A stretch of DNA of 64,000 bases from contig JANTQA010000076.1 of the NCBI GenBank assembly GCA_027625915.1, positions 1,054,001 to 1,118,000 of the forward strand, written 5' to 3'. The stretch is from Anaeramoeba flamelloides. Its lineage: Eukaryota > Metamonada > Anaeramoebidae. The translations under genes and the position numbers were made by a program. Below the pieces are notes generated by a model, which saw only the letters and a list, made by a program, of their open reading frames with translations, searched no databases and had not been told where the DNA came from. Each line of letters opens with the position of its first letter. Within the stretch, counting starts at the first letter, position 1. Shown piece after piece: positions 47,061 to 59,539 of the stretch.

Positions 47061-50000
47061 AATTTTAATCAAAGCTCTTATGGTTAGAAAACTTAAGGTA
47101 ATAAAGAAAAAATGAAAATTAAAAAATTGAAAATAAAAAATTCCTAAAATAGTAAAAAAAATATATAAATTCGGGTACATAGTGTCCCACTTTTTGGAGT
47201 CATGGAATATCAATTTATGAATCACAGTTTTTGGAATCTTATTTATTAATAATCTTTCTATCGGATTTTTATTCCTCCTGTTTCAGCACATAGATAATTT
47301 TTAATTTGGTCAAGTAAATGATATAATATTTTTTTAGTTTAATGTTTTAATTATTTTTCTTCTTCTCTTTTTTATTTAGTAATTTTTTTTTGATTACTCC
47401 TTTCTCACAATAAATAAATAGGAATGATACTTTCAGTTGATAATCATTTTTTTATTCTTTTTGTTTGAATTGAATTTTTTGAAACTGTTTTTTGGATTTC
47501 GAAAACTCAATAATTTTTGTTTAATCTTTGAATAATTATTCTTTATTCTGGATAATTTTGATAACAATATTCTCAAAAAGGATTATTAAAACTAATCTGT
47601 AGAAAATTTTTTAAATGGAAATATTTATATATAAGTAATGAAGACTGGATTTTCAGATATTCTATTGTAATGGGTTCTCTTAAATATAAATTCAGAAGAC
47701 AATGATGAAATATCCTAGAAAATTTACTTTGATTGAATTTTTTTTTCAATCTTTTTTCTCAAAAAAATGTTGAGAAAAAGTTTCTTTATTATAATATATT
47801 GAACATTGATACATTATAAAGGATTTTTTATTTTTTTTTTTAAAATCTAAAAAGAAAATAATCATTTATTCTTTTATTAAATTTTGAATTGTAAATTTAA
47901 ATATTAAAATAAAAGAGTACTCAAAAAAATTCAAAAATTTTAATTTAATCGTGTTTTTTACTCAAATTTAAACAACCCATTTTTACTTTGTTTTAGATTG
48001 TTTATTGTTGTGAAATTAACTTTTTTGGGGTTATTTATGTTTTCCACTTTTTTAAAAAAAAAATATTCTTTTAAGAAGTTAAAATAAATATAAAAAATCA
48101 TTTTTGAAAATAATAAACTTGTTCATGATCGCTCTTAAATAAACTGAACTTGTTCTGATTAGATATTAACTAAATTAAACTTTAATCTGAAACAAATTCA
48201 ACCCAAAATAAGCCAAACCTCTTTGAATTATAACATACTTTAAACAATTTGAATTTTTTCTAGAGTTACGAATCGAATTGGTTATTCATACAATAGATAC
48301 GATTTGGTATTTGGATTGTACTAATACTATTACCTAGGTTCGCTGTACTGATATTTTGTGAAAAAAAATTTAAGATTCTTGTAAAAAACGAAGAAGAAAA
48401 TCAAAGAGAAAAGTTCAAAAACTAATTCTTATTCTTAAAAACCAGCGCTTTAAAGTTGTACCTACTATATAATATTTTAATTTAAAACTTAATGTCTTCA
48501 AGTTTTTTTTATAAGTATATATTTAAATATATATATATATATATGGTGATGAGTTTTAATATATTTTTATTTTATTTTTTTTTTTTTTTAGAAAAAATAA
48601 TTCTTATATTTTGTTTTGATTAGTGAAAATTAAAATTTAAAAAAATTAGTTTTATTTTTTTATGAAAAAAAAAATATATAAACTATCTTACATAATAATT
48701 GGACCATTAAAAATCAAATTTTAAATAAAAATATTTTTAATAATTGAAGTTAGCTATTATAATATAAAAATTTAGATTTTAATATTCAGTTCTATACTCA
48801 AGAGATATTTATTTTTTGTCTAAAAATAAAAGAAAAAAAAAGAAAAAAAAACTGTTAAAAAAAAATTGGGCCAATTATTTTGAAAGTAGCATTACATGAA
48901 AAATAGAAAATTTAAAAAGGTAAAAAAACCGATTTATTGATTCTTCTTCCATTTGAATAACTAAATCTAATCACTTTTTCATATTTGAAACCCAATTTTT
49001 CATTAATTCATCTGTTACTTCTTTCAAATTTTTCATTTTCATTTTCCATTTTAACAAAACACTGTTGAAAAAAAAAAAAAGAGAAAAAATGATTTATTTG
49101 CAAACTTTTCATTGTGAGAGGAAAATTTTCAAAACGATACTAAAAGCAATTCATTATTCAAATGTAAGGTGGTCCATTTATTATGAAATTTAATTTATTT
49201 AAAAGTGAGGAGGGTAAAAAAGAACTTTTTTTTTTAAAAAAAAAATCTTAATGAATTAATTTCAAATCAAACAGTTTGAAACTATTTTCATTAATTGATA
49301 ATTGTGGGATCTCTGATTTTATGCTTAAATTTCTGAAAGGGGATTTAAGCAAAAGGGTATCTAGAATGTAATTAACACTTCTTCAACAATAAAAAAAAAA
49401 AAAAAAGAACTTTTTTTAAAAAGTCAAGATTGTTGAAGATTGTGAATACAGTATCTCTCTGAGTTCAATAATTAAGTTAATTTCCGTTTATTATGAATAT
49501 TATTTTATATTGTAAATTATTATGATTAAAAATGTTACATCTAAAATCTACTCCAGAAAAAAGATTTTTGTAACTTTTAATTTTTTTTTCTTTAAAATAT
49601 AAACTAAAATTCAAAATTTTCTACACAGTTAAAATGTTCCAAACAATCATAATAATAGAATTTCATTCAAATTGGAAATAATTTTGATTTTTGAAAAATA
49701 GGAAAATTATTTTTTCATCTTTTGAGTTTTTTATTTTCATTTCATTTTTTGAATTCCGTAACATATTACGTTCGATCAAAATTTTTTTCAACAATTGATA
49801 TTAGGTTAAAAGTTGAGTTGTTCCAAATAGAATAACTCAAATAAAATTGGTTGGTCGTATCTAACCATTTGATCGATCAGTACTCCTAATAGAATTTGTA
49901 CCAATTTATCAATGTATTTTTTTTGTTTTGCTCTATCCAAAATTTTTAACACACCCATGATTTATTAGTCTTGATAATTATTTATTTTTTGTTTTGCAAA

Positions 50001-50310
50001 TATTGTAATTTATAAATAAGTGTTAACATTCCAATTATCGAATGGTTCTAATTTGATATAACTTCTTGAATTGATTAAATAAGTTTTTTTTTTCACAAAT
50101 CGAATTTTGGTATGTTAATAATTTTGAATTGGGATTTAGTTTTAAATAACGATATTTACTAATCGTTTTGCCTCCATATTTAAAATCCTGCAAAAGTAAA
50201 CAAAGTTAATAATTTGTAAAAAAAAAAAAAGTTTCGCCTGATCTTTATTTCTTTTTATTCGAGAAATTTTTTTTTTATAAAATTCGATATAAAGATGATG
50301 TAAAAAAAAA

Positions 50311-50312
50311 AT

Positions 50313-50353
<41 letters not shown>

Positions 50354-50400
50354 AGAAAGGAAGAAAGTGAAAAGAAAAGAAAAGAAAAGAAAAGAAAAGG
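50311..50400. repeat. Poly-A and (GAAAA)n tract
   Basis: A run of more than 30 A ends near 50349 and is followed by purine-rich sequence and five GAAAA units to about 50399. It lies just downstream of the PPPDE-PUL stop codon. Confidence 0.85.
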
Positions 50401-50501
50401 GAGAGTTTGAATCTTAATATAAATTCCAATTAAATAATTTAAAATTGAATTAATTCTTACATTTTCATACACTTCAAATTGTAATTACAATTTTAAAATC
50501 A

Positions 50502-52295
50502 TTAATTCAGTAATTGACGCAATTCCTTTGCAACACTATTTACTTGGGTATAACTTTTGGAATCTTTCTTTTCAAAAAATTTTTCAAAATCCAAAGAAAA
50601 TTGTTCGAATAATTCAAGACAAGAATCGTCTCTCCACAAAATTTTACAAGTTGCGATCATTAATCTAAAGATAGATTGGTTTTGCTTTATTGTATATTCA
50701 TCGTTTTGTTCTAAAAATCGCTGTAGCAATATTATTGATGTTGTTAATAGCTGTGTAGGATCTTCGTCATTGAATTTGGTATTCTCTTCTTTCAGTTTAA
50801 AAAACAACATTGCAACATTAACGAACAGTGAAGAGGAGTGTAAAACCAAATTGTCAGTTATGGCGTTATGATCAAGAAGTAATAAGGAACTTAAAAATTC
50901 TATTAAAGTGTTTAAATTTGATTGACTAATCCAATATTTGATCGCCTTTTCGTGCTGGAAGGTGTTAACAAAGGAACGAACGATCATCATCAAATCAATT
51001 ACAATGGTTTGTGCAGTTTCCAAATCTTTCTCCGTTTCTTCAAGCGATTCCAGCTTGTTCATTAATTCCGATCCACACCTTAATAAAAATGGAATTAAGA
51101 TTTGGAGATTGTCTTCGATGGCCAATGGAAGCAAAATTAGTATTCTAATTAAATCTAAGACTGGAAACATCTGTTCAAGATTTAATTTATTTTCGAGTAA
51201 TGCTTTTAAAAATTGGAGAATTTCTTGAGAGATTGTTTCCTGACAATTTTGAATATTTTTTTTTGCTTTACTTAAAACCGTTTTAATTTCTTCAAAATAG
51301 CTGATCTCTTCTTTACTGAATTCAATTTGAAAACTATAAATTTTTTCGACGATTGACTCGATTTTAAACACGGAAAATTTGATTGGAATTTGGTTTTTTG
51401 TTATTTTAATATTTGTTAAATTATCATGCTTATGAAAATTTTTCTTTTGTTGGCCATTTGGCTGTAAATAGTTTCGTTTTGGTTTTTGTTCTACCTTATT
51501 GTTACTCTGGCTTTTGTTTATATTTTGGCTTTGGTTTTGATATTGATTTTGATTTTGATAATTCAAAGTATTATTGCTATTGCTATTGCTATTAGAATAA
51601 TTATTCCTATTGTTTGTGTTGTAATTTGTATTTTGGTTTGTATTATTATTCCCCATGCCACCAAAGCCACCTAGACCTCCCAAACTATTTAGTAATGAAT
51701 TTATATTCAAATTTTGACCACTTCCACCACCTAATTGGTTTTGAATCATACCCATCATTGATTGGTTTGGATGAATTTCAGGGACATGAATTGGGACATT
51801 CATATCTGATTCTTGTTGCCCAAATTCTGGGTTGAGTTGTGCTGACTTATTTAAATTCGTTAAAAATGGCTCAATCATTTTGCCCATGGGGCTTTGAAGT
51901 GCAATTTTTGGAAGATCGAGAATATACGATGGGATTTGGTTACCAGTTAAAAACTCACAGACCTCATTCGAAAAATTGTTGCAATTGTTTGTAATCAAAT
52001 CGTATGCCTCAAAGGTATAATTCATGCTTATGTTGCGGAGGAATTTTACAAAGACATCTTTTGGTATCACAGTTTCTCCGATTTCTTCACTCTTGATTGG
52101 GTTCCCAAAAGGTGTTCTCCCAGGTGTGCCATCGCAAATGCCTCCTCCATAGAAATATTCTCTTCCATAGACCACAACTGCAGAATGATATATCCCATCT
52201 ATTTGCTTGCCAATAAACATTGGTGATAAGACCTTCGCAAATCCCATACTTAAATCATAAACGTGAAGACTAACTTTAAATATTTCACTTGTCAT
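50502..52295 (-). CDS. PPPDE (DeSI-type) thiol peptidase fused to a PUL domain
   Basis: Single exon, 597 residues. Residues 6-140 are a PPPDE peptidase: VSLHVYDLS, GIYHSAVVVYGREYFYGGGI with catalytic His37, and TNNCNNFSNEV with catalytic Cys105, the spacing seen in DESI1. These enzymes remove SUMO or ubiquitin-like modifiers. Residues about 295-597 are helical and match a PUL domain (as in PLAA/Ufd3/Lub1), an armadillo-like fold that binds the C-terminal tail of Cdc48/p97. The linker (about 175-290) is Asn/Gln/Gly-rich. In many fungi and plants a thioredoxin domain lies between PPPDE and PUL; none is visible here. I infer a deconjugating enzyme that works with Cdc48 in cytosol or nucleus. PPPDE call strong, PUL call good. 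Confidence 0.85.
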   Translation of the reverse strand: MTSEIFKVSLHVYDLSMGFAKVLSPMFIGKQIDGIYHSAVVVYGREYFYGGGICDGTPGRTPFGNPIKSEEIGETVIPKDVFVKFLRNISMNYTFEAYDLITNNCNNFSNEVCEFLTGNQIPSYILDLPKIALQSPMGKMIEPFLTNLNKSAQLNPEFGQQESDMNVPIHVPEIHPNQSMMGMIQNQLGGGSGQNLNINSLLNSLGGLGGFGGMGNNNTNQNTNYNTNNRNNYSNSNSNSNNTLNYQNQNQYQNQSQNINKSQSNNKVEQKPKRNYLQPNGQQKKNFHKHDNLTNIKITKNQIPIKFSVFKIESIVEKIYSFQIEFSKEEISYFEEIKTVLSKAKKNIQNCQETISQEILQFLKALLENKLNLEQMFPVLDLIRILILLPLAIEDNLQILIPFLLRCGSELMNKLESLEETEKDLETAQTIVIDLMMIVRSFVNTFQHEKAIKYWISQSNLNTLIEFLSSLLLLDHNAITDNLVLHSSSLFVNVAMLFFKLKEENTKFNDEDPTQLLTTSIILLQRFLEQNDEYTIKQNQSIFRLMIATCKILWRDDSCLELFEQFSLDFEKFFEKKDSKSYTQVNSVAKELRQLLN

Positions 52296-53598
52296 TTACA
52301 CTCGTTTTGTTGTTTCTGTAAAAAGAAAAAGTTTATTTTGTTGAAAAAATAATAATTCAGTAAAAGTACAAATAGAAAAAATGATTTTTTTTCGTTTATT
52401 ATCTGGAAATTCTAAATCGTTTTTTTTTCAATGTTTTATATTCTTTAAACTTTAAGTGTAGATATTTTGAATTTGAAAATTGATTTTAAAAGTATCTTTT
52501 GACAAAAGAGAATTGTGAAAATAAAAAAAAGCATTTTTTAAAAAAAAGTATGATTTGAATCTTGTTCTAGGATTTTAGATAATAATTTATTTTAAAAGAA
52601 CGTCTATTATGAGAATAGAAACATACACAAAAAAACAATAAGAAAAACTTTTTTTAACCCTCTTCAAATAGATAATCAAAACAAGAAAATTCGGATTGTT
52701 TTTTAGATTTTTTTATTCGAAATTGATGATAGTATTTAAAGTCCAACATGAAATTCGTTAAGAGTTGAAAGTATCCATTATTATTTATACCCCTATCAAA
52801 AAATAATGAGATATTTAGTTACATTGATTCAGATTTTGTGATTATAATTGCCGATAAAAATAATTAATTTATAATGCCCAACAACTATATTCTTTTTTAT
52901 TTGCGAACGGATTTTATTTTTTTTTTTGTATGTTTTTTATGGATTTTTAAAAATCAATTTTTCTTGAAAATCTTTTTATTTATCAACTAAAGTTTTTCAA
53001 AATAAAAATAGTATATATAATAAGTAATTCAACAACTAGTGGGTGGTTTTTGGTTCACCCGTTGATTTTTCATTCATATTGGGTTACAATTATTTTTTAT
53101 GTTTAATAGTAACAATAATTAATTTTTGTCTTAAATATATTTTAGATTGGTCGGGTAAAAAGAAAAAAAATATATGACTTTATCAAATTTTTCGGCAGAT
53201 GTCTGATAATATTGGTTATTATTTGAAATATTTTCCCACTAGTAGGAAAAACAATGGTTTTTTTTAGTGAAAAGGTGGGTGTAGATACTGTGACCCCTCT
53301 CTAGTCTTTTTTTTTCTATAATTCAAATTGATTATTAAGCCTTAATCCTAAAATTCTTGTATTCGTGTATTAAATATTTTATGAAAAAATCTTGAAACTA
53401 TTTTTTTTTTTTTTTTTGAGGATAGATTGATAATTAAAATGCATTCATTTGTCCTCAGATTGAAAAACAAATGTTTTGGTTTTGTTTTGATATAAAATCA
53501 ATAATATCAAATAATTTATCTTGAATCCATATTAATAAGATTTTTTGAATAATGATAAATAATTTTTCATAATTTAAATAGTATACATATCTAGGTTA
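52296..53598. other. Intergenic, nothing recognised
   Basis: AT-rich upstream flank of the PPPDE-PUL gene. No exon or repeat is supported. Confidence 0.55.
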
Positions 53599-53686
53599 CT
53601 GTATGTTCCACTTTACATACACAAAATATGAATGAAAATTAAGGAACAAGAAAATTTTTAAATTAAGGCACAAATTTCGGATTTTA
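53599..53686. mobile_element. Left fragment of a mariner-type MITE
   Basis: It begins TA then CTGTATGTTCCACTTT and continues with AATTAAGGAACAAG and AATTAAGGCACAAATTT, related to the 195-bp MITEs at 45.7 and 60.3 kb. The sequence breaks off where the MULE-type copy begins. Confidence 0.5.
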
Positions 53687-54328
53687 AACTATTTTTCCTA
53701 AATTTTTACTCACTTCATAATGTTAATAGAAGTTGTTTTGATGGTTTATTCCAGTATTCCTATCAAAAAAAATAATATCAAATATATGGATCAGAATCAT
53801 TTTTTCTAATTGTTCAATTTTTTGCTTTTCTATATCAAATTTTTGTTTTTCTTTTTTTTTTCTTTTGTTTTTCCTTTTCTTTGTTTTTTGAAATTTTTTT
53901 TCTTTTTTTTTTGTTTTTCTTTTTCTTTTTTTTTTTTATCTTTTTTTTTTTTGCAAAAGATAATTTGGAAAAAAAAAACGATCTTCGAAAAGATAAATAA
54001 TCACTAACATAATTGATACTGAAGTAATGTCTTTTAAAATGAATTTAATTATTAGAAAAAAATCTTCTGGTTAAACTTTTTTTTAGTGAAAGTTCAGTAA
54101 TTAAAAAAATGTAATGTTAATTTCAAAAACAGTAATTCTCTTTTTTTTAGTTTTTGATTCAATTTTTTTTTTAATTTATAAAATATCATGTTTTTATATA
54201 TTTAGAATGATTTGAAAGTGAATTATTGTTCAGATTTAATTATTTGTTTTTCTTGTATACTTAGGGTTATATATATATATATTCAATTTATTAATCCAGA
54301 TGAGTCACAATTTTGGAATAGTGTTTGA
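53687..54328. mobile_element. Mutator-like MITE, copy 2 (decayed)
   Basis: Colinear with 29219-29835: shared ACTCACTTCATAATGTTAAT, AGAAGTTGTTTTGA, GGTTTATTCCAGTATTC, GGATCAGAATCATTTTT, TAATGTCTTTTAAAATGAAT and the right end ATGAGTCACAATTTTGGAA. Ends have drifted and no target duplication can be read. The interior is dominated by T/C-rich slippage repeats. Confidence 0.75.
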
Positions 54329-55636
54329 GAAAAAAAATAGTGTAAAATAAAAATCAAAAAAAGATTCCTTAATTTGTTTTTTTATATTTTGTTAAATATT
54401 ATTCAAAGTTTGAATATTATAGTTGTGAAAGGTTTTCATAAGAGTGATTGATTAAAAATTTGAATTTTTTTTTCCAAAATGTTTTTTTTTTTTTTTTTCA
54501 CCAGACAACAATCTTAATTCTGATAAATGTATTTAACTTTAGAGTAATATTTTATATCTATAAATTTTATTTATTGTTTTTTTATATATTTATTTTCTTT
54601 TTTATAAAAACTCAAATGTTAAAGTATAAAATTATCATGAAAATGAAAAAATAGTTTAGAAAAAGAAAGAATATCACAATATTAAATTTTTATATTGGAG
54701 GAAATGGTATTTTTTTATATTTTTTTTAATAAGATAATTTGAATTGCATAAAATTGTCTTGAGATAGAGATTAGAAATATTCAATAAAAAAATTAATATT
54801 GTTTTAAAATTATGATTAATTTGAAATTTTCTTAAGTGTTATCAATCTTTTCACTAATTCAAGACGGTTTAAGGTACTTCTAGTTGTCTAAAAAAAAAAA
54901 AAACAAGTCAATTTGTTAAGACACTCGTATTTATAATTGTGAGGGGATGAATTTTTACGAGATTTAATCTAAAAATGTCAGAATTTTCATGATTAAGTTT
55001 GTTAAACACTTTTTATGATTTAATAGGAATCTAATGTGGAACTTAACAATTTAAGCTAGGTTGAAAGAGTGTTGTTGTGTAATTTATTTACTTTCAATAT
55101 AGGAAGTTTTTATTTTATTCATTTGTCAACAAATCCTTTAAGGAATATCTAGAATAAAGTAATTGTGAGGGTCATAGGTTCAAAACATTTTCGAATTATA
55201 CCTTTTATCTCTTGGGATCGTAAAAAAAAACTTTAAATTTCAAATTTTTAGGAATATGGAAAATTTTATTGGATCAAATTCTCTAGTATGAGTTTATTAG
55301 ATTTTTCAGAATCTAGCAATTCTTCGGAGGTAATTGTTATATAATTTTCAATAAAAATCTATGAAAAAATAAAGTCTTATCAATAATGGTTAGTTTTATA
55401 TTTTCTGTATATACATACAAAAAAGAGTCTAATTGGCAAAATTTACAATTTTGAAAATTAATAATAAAGAATTTATCTTGATGGGATGAATTACAAGGAT
55501 TAACTCCAAGCTATTTTAACATACGTGTTCCTTGAATTTGTTTTTATAAATAGCCCTTAAATTAATAAATAGATTATCATTTTTTCTTCTTTTAATATCT
55601 TTTTATCATTTCATAAAAAATCACAACTTTACAAAA
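54329..55636. other. Intergenic, 5' flank of the FHA gene
   Basis: AT-rich with no supported exon. The open frame at 54448-54654 is low-complexity and not credible. Confidence 0.55.
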
Positions 55637-56305
55637 ATGTCAAGTGAACTTGAAAGTGAAGAAGAAGTATCGTCTGACGTAAGGCTTGAAAACCATGAAG
55701 GGATCATTTATTTTCTTTTCCCCAATATTTGTGAAATCAAATTCCCAGGCATTTTGGGTAAAGAAGAACTCAAAAGTTCTGGTTTAGAAATCCACGAAGA
55801 AAGCAATTCCTTTTCTGTAAATTTCCATAAGATCCGTGACAAATCACTTGTGCTTGGAAGGGATCCAAAATCTAAATTGCACGAGTTCTTCAACCCAAAC
55901 AAATTTACTGCTTCAATCACAACAAGCTTTAAGGAATATTCACAATTGAAATTTGAATGTCCCAGGACTGTCTCGCGAAACCATTTGCTGATTTTCGAAA
56001 AGTATGATCGCTTTTGGCTACAAAATACGTCTTCAAATTCCTTTTGTATGATCACCAACGAGAAAAATGATAAAAAAATGGTGCACCCTTCAGATACTGT
56101 ACTGTTAAGGCACAGCGACACAATTTGGATGGGATCTGAAGGTAGCTGTATTGCAGAAAATACGATCTACCTTCGTATTGGTATTGAAGCTTTTCCTAAA
56201 CTTTTTAAAGGACAAATATCTCAACAGCCCAAATTGTTAAATTCTGGATCAGGATCAGATTCGGATTCGGACTCAGGATCAGACTCGAACTCCAATTTAG
56301 ATTAA
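55637..56305 (+). CDS. FHA-domain protein
   Basis: Single exon, 222 residues from the ATG at 55637. Residues about 68-180 form a forkhead-associated domain: LVLGRDPKS (Gly74-Arg75), VSRNHLLIF (Ser113, Arg114, His116), then a turn NTSSNSF (Asn130) and LLRHSDTIWMG where FHA domains have L..GD.I.IG. Those residues contact phosphothreonine, so the protein should read phosphorylated partners. The N-terminus is acidic (EEEVSSD). The C-terminus is a Gly/Ser/Asp repeat from about residue 203, a likely disordered tail and possible CK2 substrate. A loop of about 35 residues sits between the GR strand and the SRNH strand, longer than usual. No other catalytic domain is present, so the pathway cannot be named. 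Confidence 0.75.
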   Translation: MSSELESEEEVSSDVRLENHEGIIYFLFPNICEIKFPGILGKEELKSSGLEIHEESNSFSVNFHKIRDKSLVLGRDPKSKLHEFFNPNKFTASITTSFKEYSQLKFECPRTVSRNHLLIFEKYDRFWLQNTSSNSFCMITNEKNDKKMVHPSDTVLLRHSDTIWMGSEGSCIAENTIYLRIGIEAFPKLFKGQISQQPKLLNSGSGSDSDSDSGSDSNSNLD

Positions 56306-58463
56306 ATTTTGGTCAATTTGCTACTTATTAAATAAAGAGCAAATTATCTCAATAAATATTATTACTTTTTTTTTTATTTGCTATCAACCCCTCTCATCTC
56401 ATTTTATCTCTGTGAATAATTTCTCAATTGTCTCATTTTTAGAATAGCTGTCAAACCAAAACCCTGAACATTTCGAAAACACATAAATTGGATTTTCCAG
56501 TTCACTTGAAAATATTATTACAAATTTGAAAATTTACTTTTTTGATTTTTTATTGCTGTGATTTTCAATTCATGTGAAATCATGCCTGAAGAGCTCAACA
56601 ATAGATATTCTCTTAGTTTGGATAAATTCAATTTCAGATCTCTTTATTGATTAGTGGAAATTTTCAACCTGTATTTTAAATTTAAGCGGGATAAAAATTC
56701 TTCCGATAATATTTAATTACCCTTTTTCAATTTGTTTCAAAATTCTGAAAGTTAAGGATTCTTGGCCAACATAAAATTTCACAACATACTCAATAAAAAA
56801 GGAACCAAGCAAATAAATAGAAAGTACATATTTTAGTCTATTTCTTTGGAATTTATGAATAAAAGAAAAATCGAAAAAAGGAAGTGAAAATTTTTTCTCA
56901 TTTATAATTCAAATATCATTATAGTCTGAAAATTTTTGGGATGGAAAAATACTAAACATTCCAATCCATATCTCTACCAAAATTGAAAAAGTGAAAAAAA
57001 AATAAAGACTTATACCAATTAAAATATTCTCTCAAAGTTCAATAAGGAAGCTTAATTGAATTTCTCGAAAAAATCATTTTTATTTGGGTTTATGAAGATT
57101 TTTACAACTTTTTCAACTAATGGGCGGAGAAAAATATTTTGTGAAAATGTTTTTAAAATTTTCTTTTATTAATTTGAAAATAATAGTAATAGACGATGTT
57201 TGATTAATTTTCATATTTTCACAACTATTACACAATGATAGTTTTCAGGAAAATAGGACACTTTTGAAATAAATAATTTAATTGCAAAAATGTTCATTTT
57301 TAACTATCTCTCATAATTATTAGGGTTATTTGGAATAAAAAGTGGATGTAAAAATTCAAAATCAAAATTACAAAAAGAATTTCCCAAGATAAATAAAAAA
57401 ACTAAATTTTTTTGATCTTTTTGATATATCTCTTTTTATATCAACAGTTATTCTCAACTTAAAAGTTTTATCAATATAAAATGTTTAGTTAAACAATAAT
57501 CAACATTTAAATAGATAAGAATTAATAATCAAATTTCTTAAGATTATTTTTTTTTTTTTTTTTTTTTTTTCTCAAAGTCTAACATAGATCATTTGCTAAG
57601 GTCATTTGAACCAAAAAAGAATTTTTGAAACAAAAAGCCAACTTTTCTTTTATTTTTTTTTTTTTTGGTTTGTTATGGTAAGAATCGATTCATAAAAAAA
57701 AAATACTTTGTTACCGAGAACTGGTGTGTATATTTGCCTCTGAAATATATTGTCTATAACTATTATTCATTTTTTCAAAAGACTAATAATATATTAATTG
57801 AAAAGAAAAAAAAAAGCCAAAAAATGAAAAGCTAATTATATTCAATTTGCTGATTGTATTTTGTTTTTAATTATTAAACAATATTCTTGTGTGAAAGGGG
57901 GAAATTTATTATTTTTATCTCTTTTTTTGTTTCATTTCGATTAAGATAGAATAAAATATAAAATATAATGTATTAGGTAAATTGAGGGATAAAATTTTTC
58001 TCAAAATTTTGATTAAAAATTTATTAATTGATTATTTCAAATAAAAATATTATTATTTTTTAGGCTAATATTTCTTATATTTTTAAATAAATTTGATTAA
58101 TAGAAATTTTTTTATGATTAATAAACTTTAACGAAGTTATATATTTAGCTCTTTTTTTGATTACTTAATTTTTTGAAAGGGAATTTTGAATTCAACAACT
58201 ATTTAGGTTTTCTTGCTGTGAATAATTTTTGAAAAAAAAGTTATGTTTTGTTATTATTATTTTGAATTGAGAAATTAATTTTTTTTTTATCGTTTATATT
58301 TTTATTAATTTCATATAATAGAGTAAAATTAAAGATTTCAATTGATTTGATTTTATTATATGGATATTTAAAAAGATGTTAGCTTTATTAAAATTTAATA
58401 GAATTGAGTAGAATCTTTGATTTTTATCCATTCTTTTTTTTTGAATTCTGAAAAACGTATTTT

Positions 58464-58505
<42 letters not shown>

Positions 58506-58963
58506 GGGGGTTTAATGTTTTATCTTATTACGTTTTTTTGAATTCTGAAATGTTATTTTTCATTTTGGTTTTTTTATATCAATTTAAAGTAGAAAAAAAT
58601 CTAAATATTAGAGAGGGTGGCTAGATTATAATTGATAATATGGAACTATTATTTGTATAAAAAGTGTGATTTTTTTTTTCTCAATTATTTTACATTCATA
58701 ATTCATCAATAAGAGTAAACAAATGAAGAGTGTAAATAACATACAAAAATTTCAGATAAATGATATATATAATATTTGATTTTGGTTAAGTTGAAATTGA
58801 TATTTTATCCAAAGACTAAAATATTTTTTTTTTTGCTAAAATCAGTGTTTTTTTGGTATTTGTTTAATGATCAACTCTAAATTTATACTAACTCAATTTG
58901 GTTAAAAATATCTCTCAGAAAATATTTTATCAATTCATTTTTTATTTAATATAAACTCTTTTT
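56306..58963. other. Intergenic, homopolymer-rich
   Basis: No gene is seen. Contains T runs near 57549-57570 and a 39-T run followed by six G (58466-58510). Confidence 0.6.
58466..58510. repeat. T39-G6 homopolymer junction
   Basis: Thirty-nine T followed directly by GGGGGG, read from the sequence. Run length at such sites is prone to sequencing and assembly error. Confidence 0.85.
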
Positions 58964-59539
58964 CCAAAATTGTGACTCACCTTGATTAATAAATTGAAAA
59001 AAATAATATCCTTTAGTATTCAAGAACAATTAATAACTAAATATGATTTGTAATTCACTTTAAGTCATTCTAAATCTATAAAAGCCTGATATATTAAAAA
59101 TTAAAAAAAAATAAAACCAAAAACTAAAAAAAAGTGAGTCACAATTATTGAAATGAGCATTACGGATTTTTTATTATCAAACTTTCACTGGAAAAAACTT
59201 GAATAGCAAGATTTTTTACAAATAATTAAATCCATTTTCAAAGACATTACATAGTCTCAATTTTCTTAGTGATTATTTGTCTTTTCGACGATCTCTTTTT
59301 TTTTTACACATGGTCTTTTTAAAAAAAAAAAACAGAAAAAGAAAAAAAAAGAAAAAAAAAGAAAAAGAAAAGAAAAACAAAAATTTGAAAAAGCAAAACT
59401 AAAATTTGCAAAATTAGAAAAAATGTTTATGTTCTAAAAATTTGAAAATATTTTTTGATAAGAATAAAAATATAAACTCTCAAAACAACTCTGATTAACA
59501 TTATAAAGTGAGACAAAATTTTTGAAAAATAGTTTAGTT
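58964..59539. mobile_element. Mutator-like MITE, copy 3 (inverted, decayed)
   Basis: The reverse complement of the 29.2-kb element: CCAAAATTGTGACTCACC at the left and TAAAGTGAGACAAAATTTTT then GTTTAGTT at the right, with shared internal AAAGACATTACATAGTCTC, AATTTTCTTAGTGATTATTT and a purine-rich stretch. An extra internal copy of AAGTGAGTCACAATTATTG lies at about 59131. No target duplication can be read. Confidence 0.75.

Larger units (their letters stand above)
44859..50501. other. 5.6-kb intergenic region with transposon relics
   Basis: Holds a small palindromic mariner-type MITE (45723-45917), a LINE 3'-end relic (46.84-47.06 kb), an AT microsatellite near 48.53 kb and an A-run followed by GAAAA repeats (50311-50400). 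No gene is supported; short frames at 46361-46543, 47016-47225 and 50142-50472 are shadows of repeats. Confidence 0.6.

Noticed and set aside
53810-54007. Phe-rich open frame
   Set aside because: It is the T/C slippage interior of a MULE-type MITE copy.
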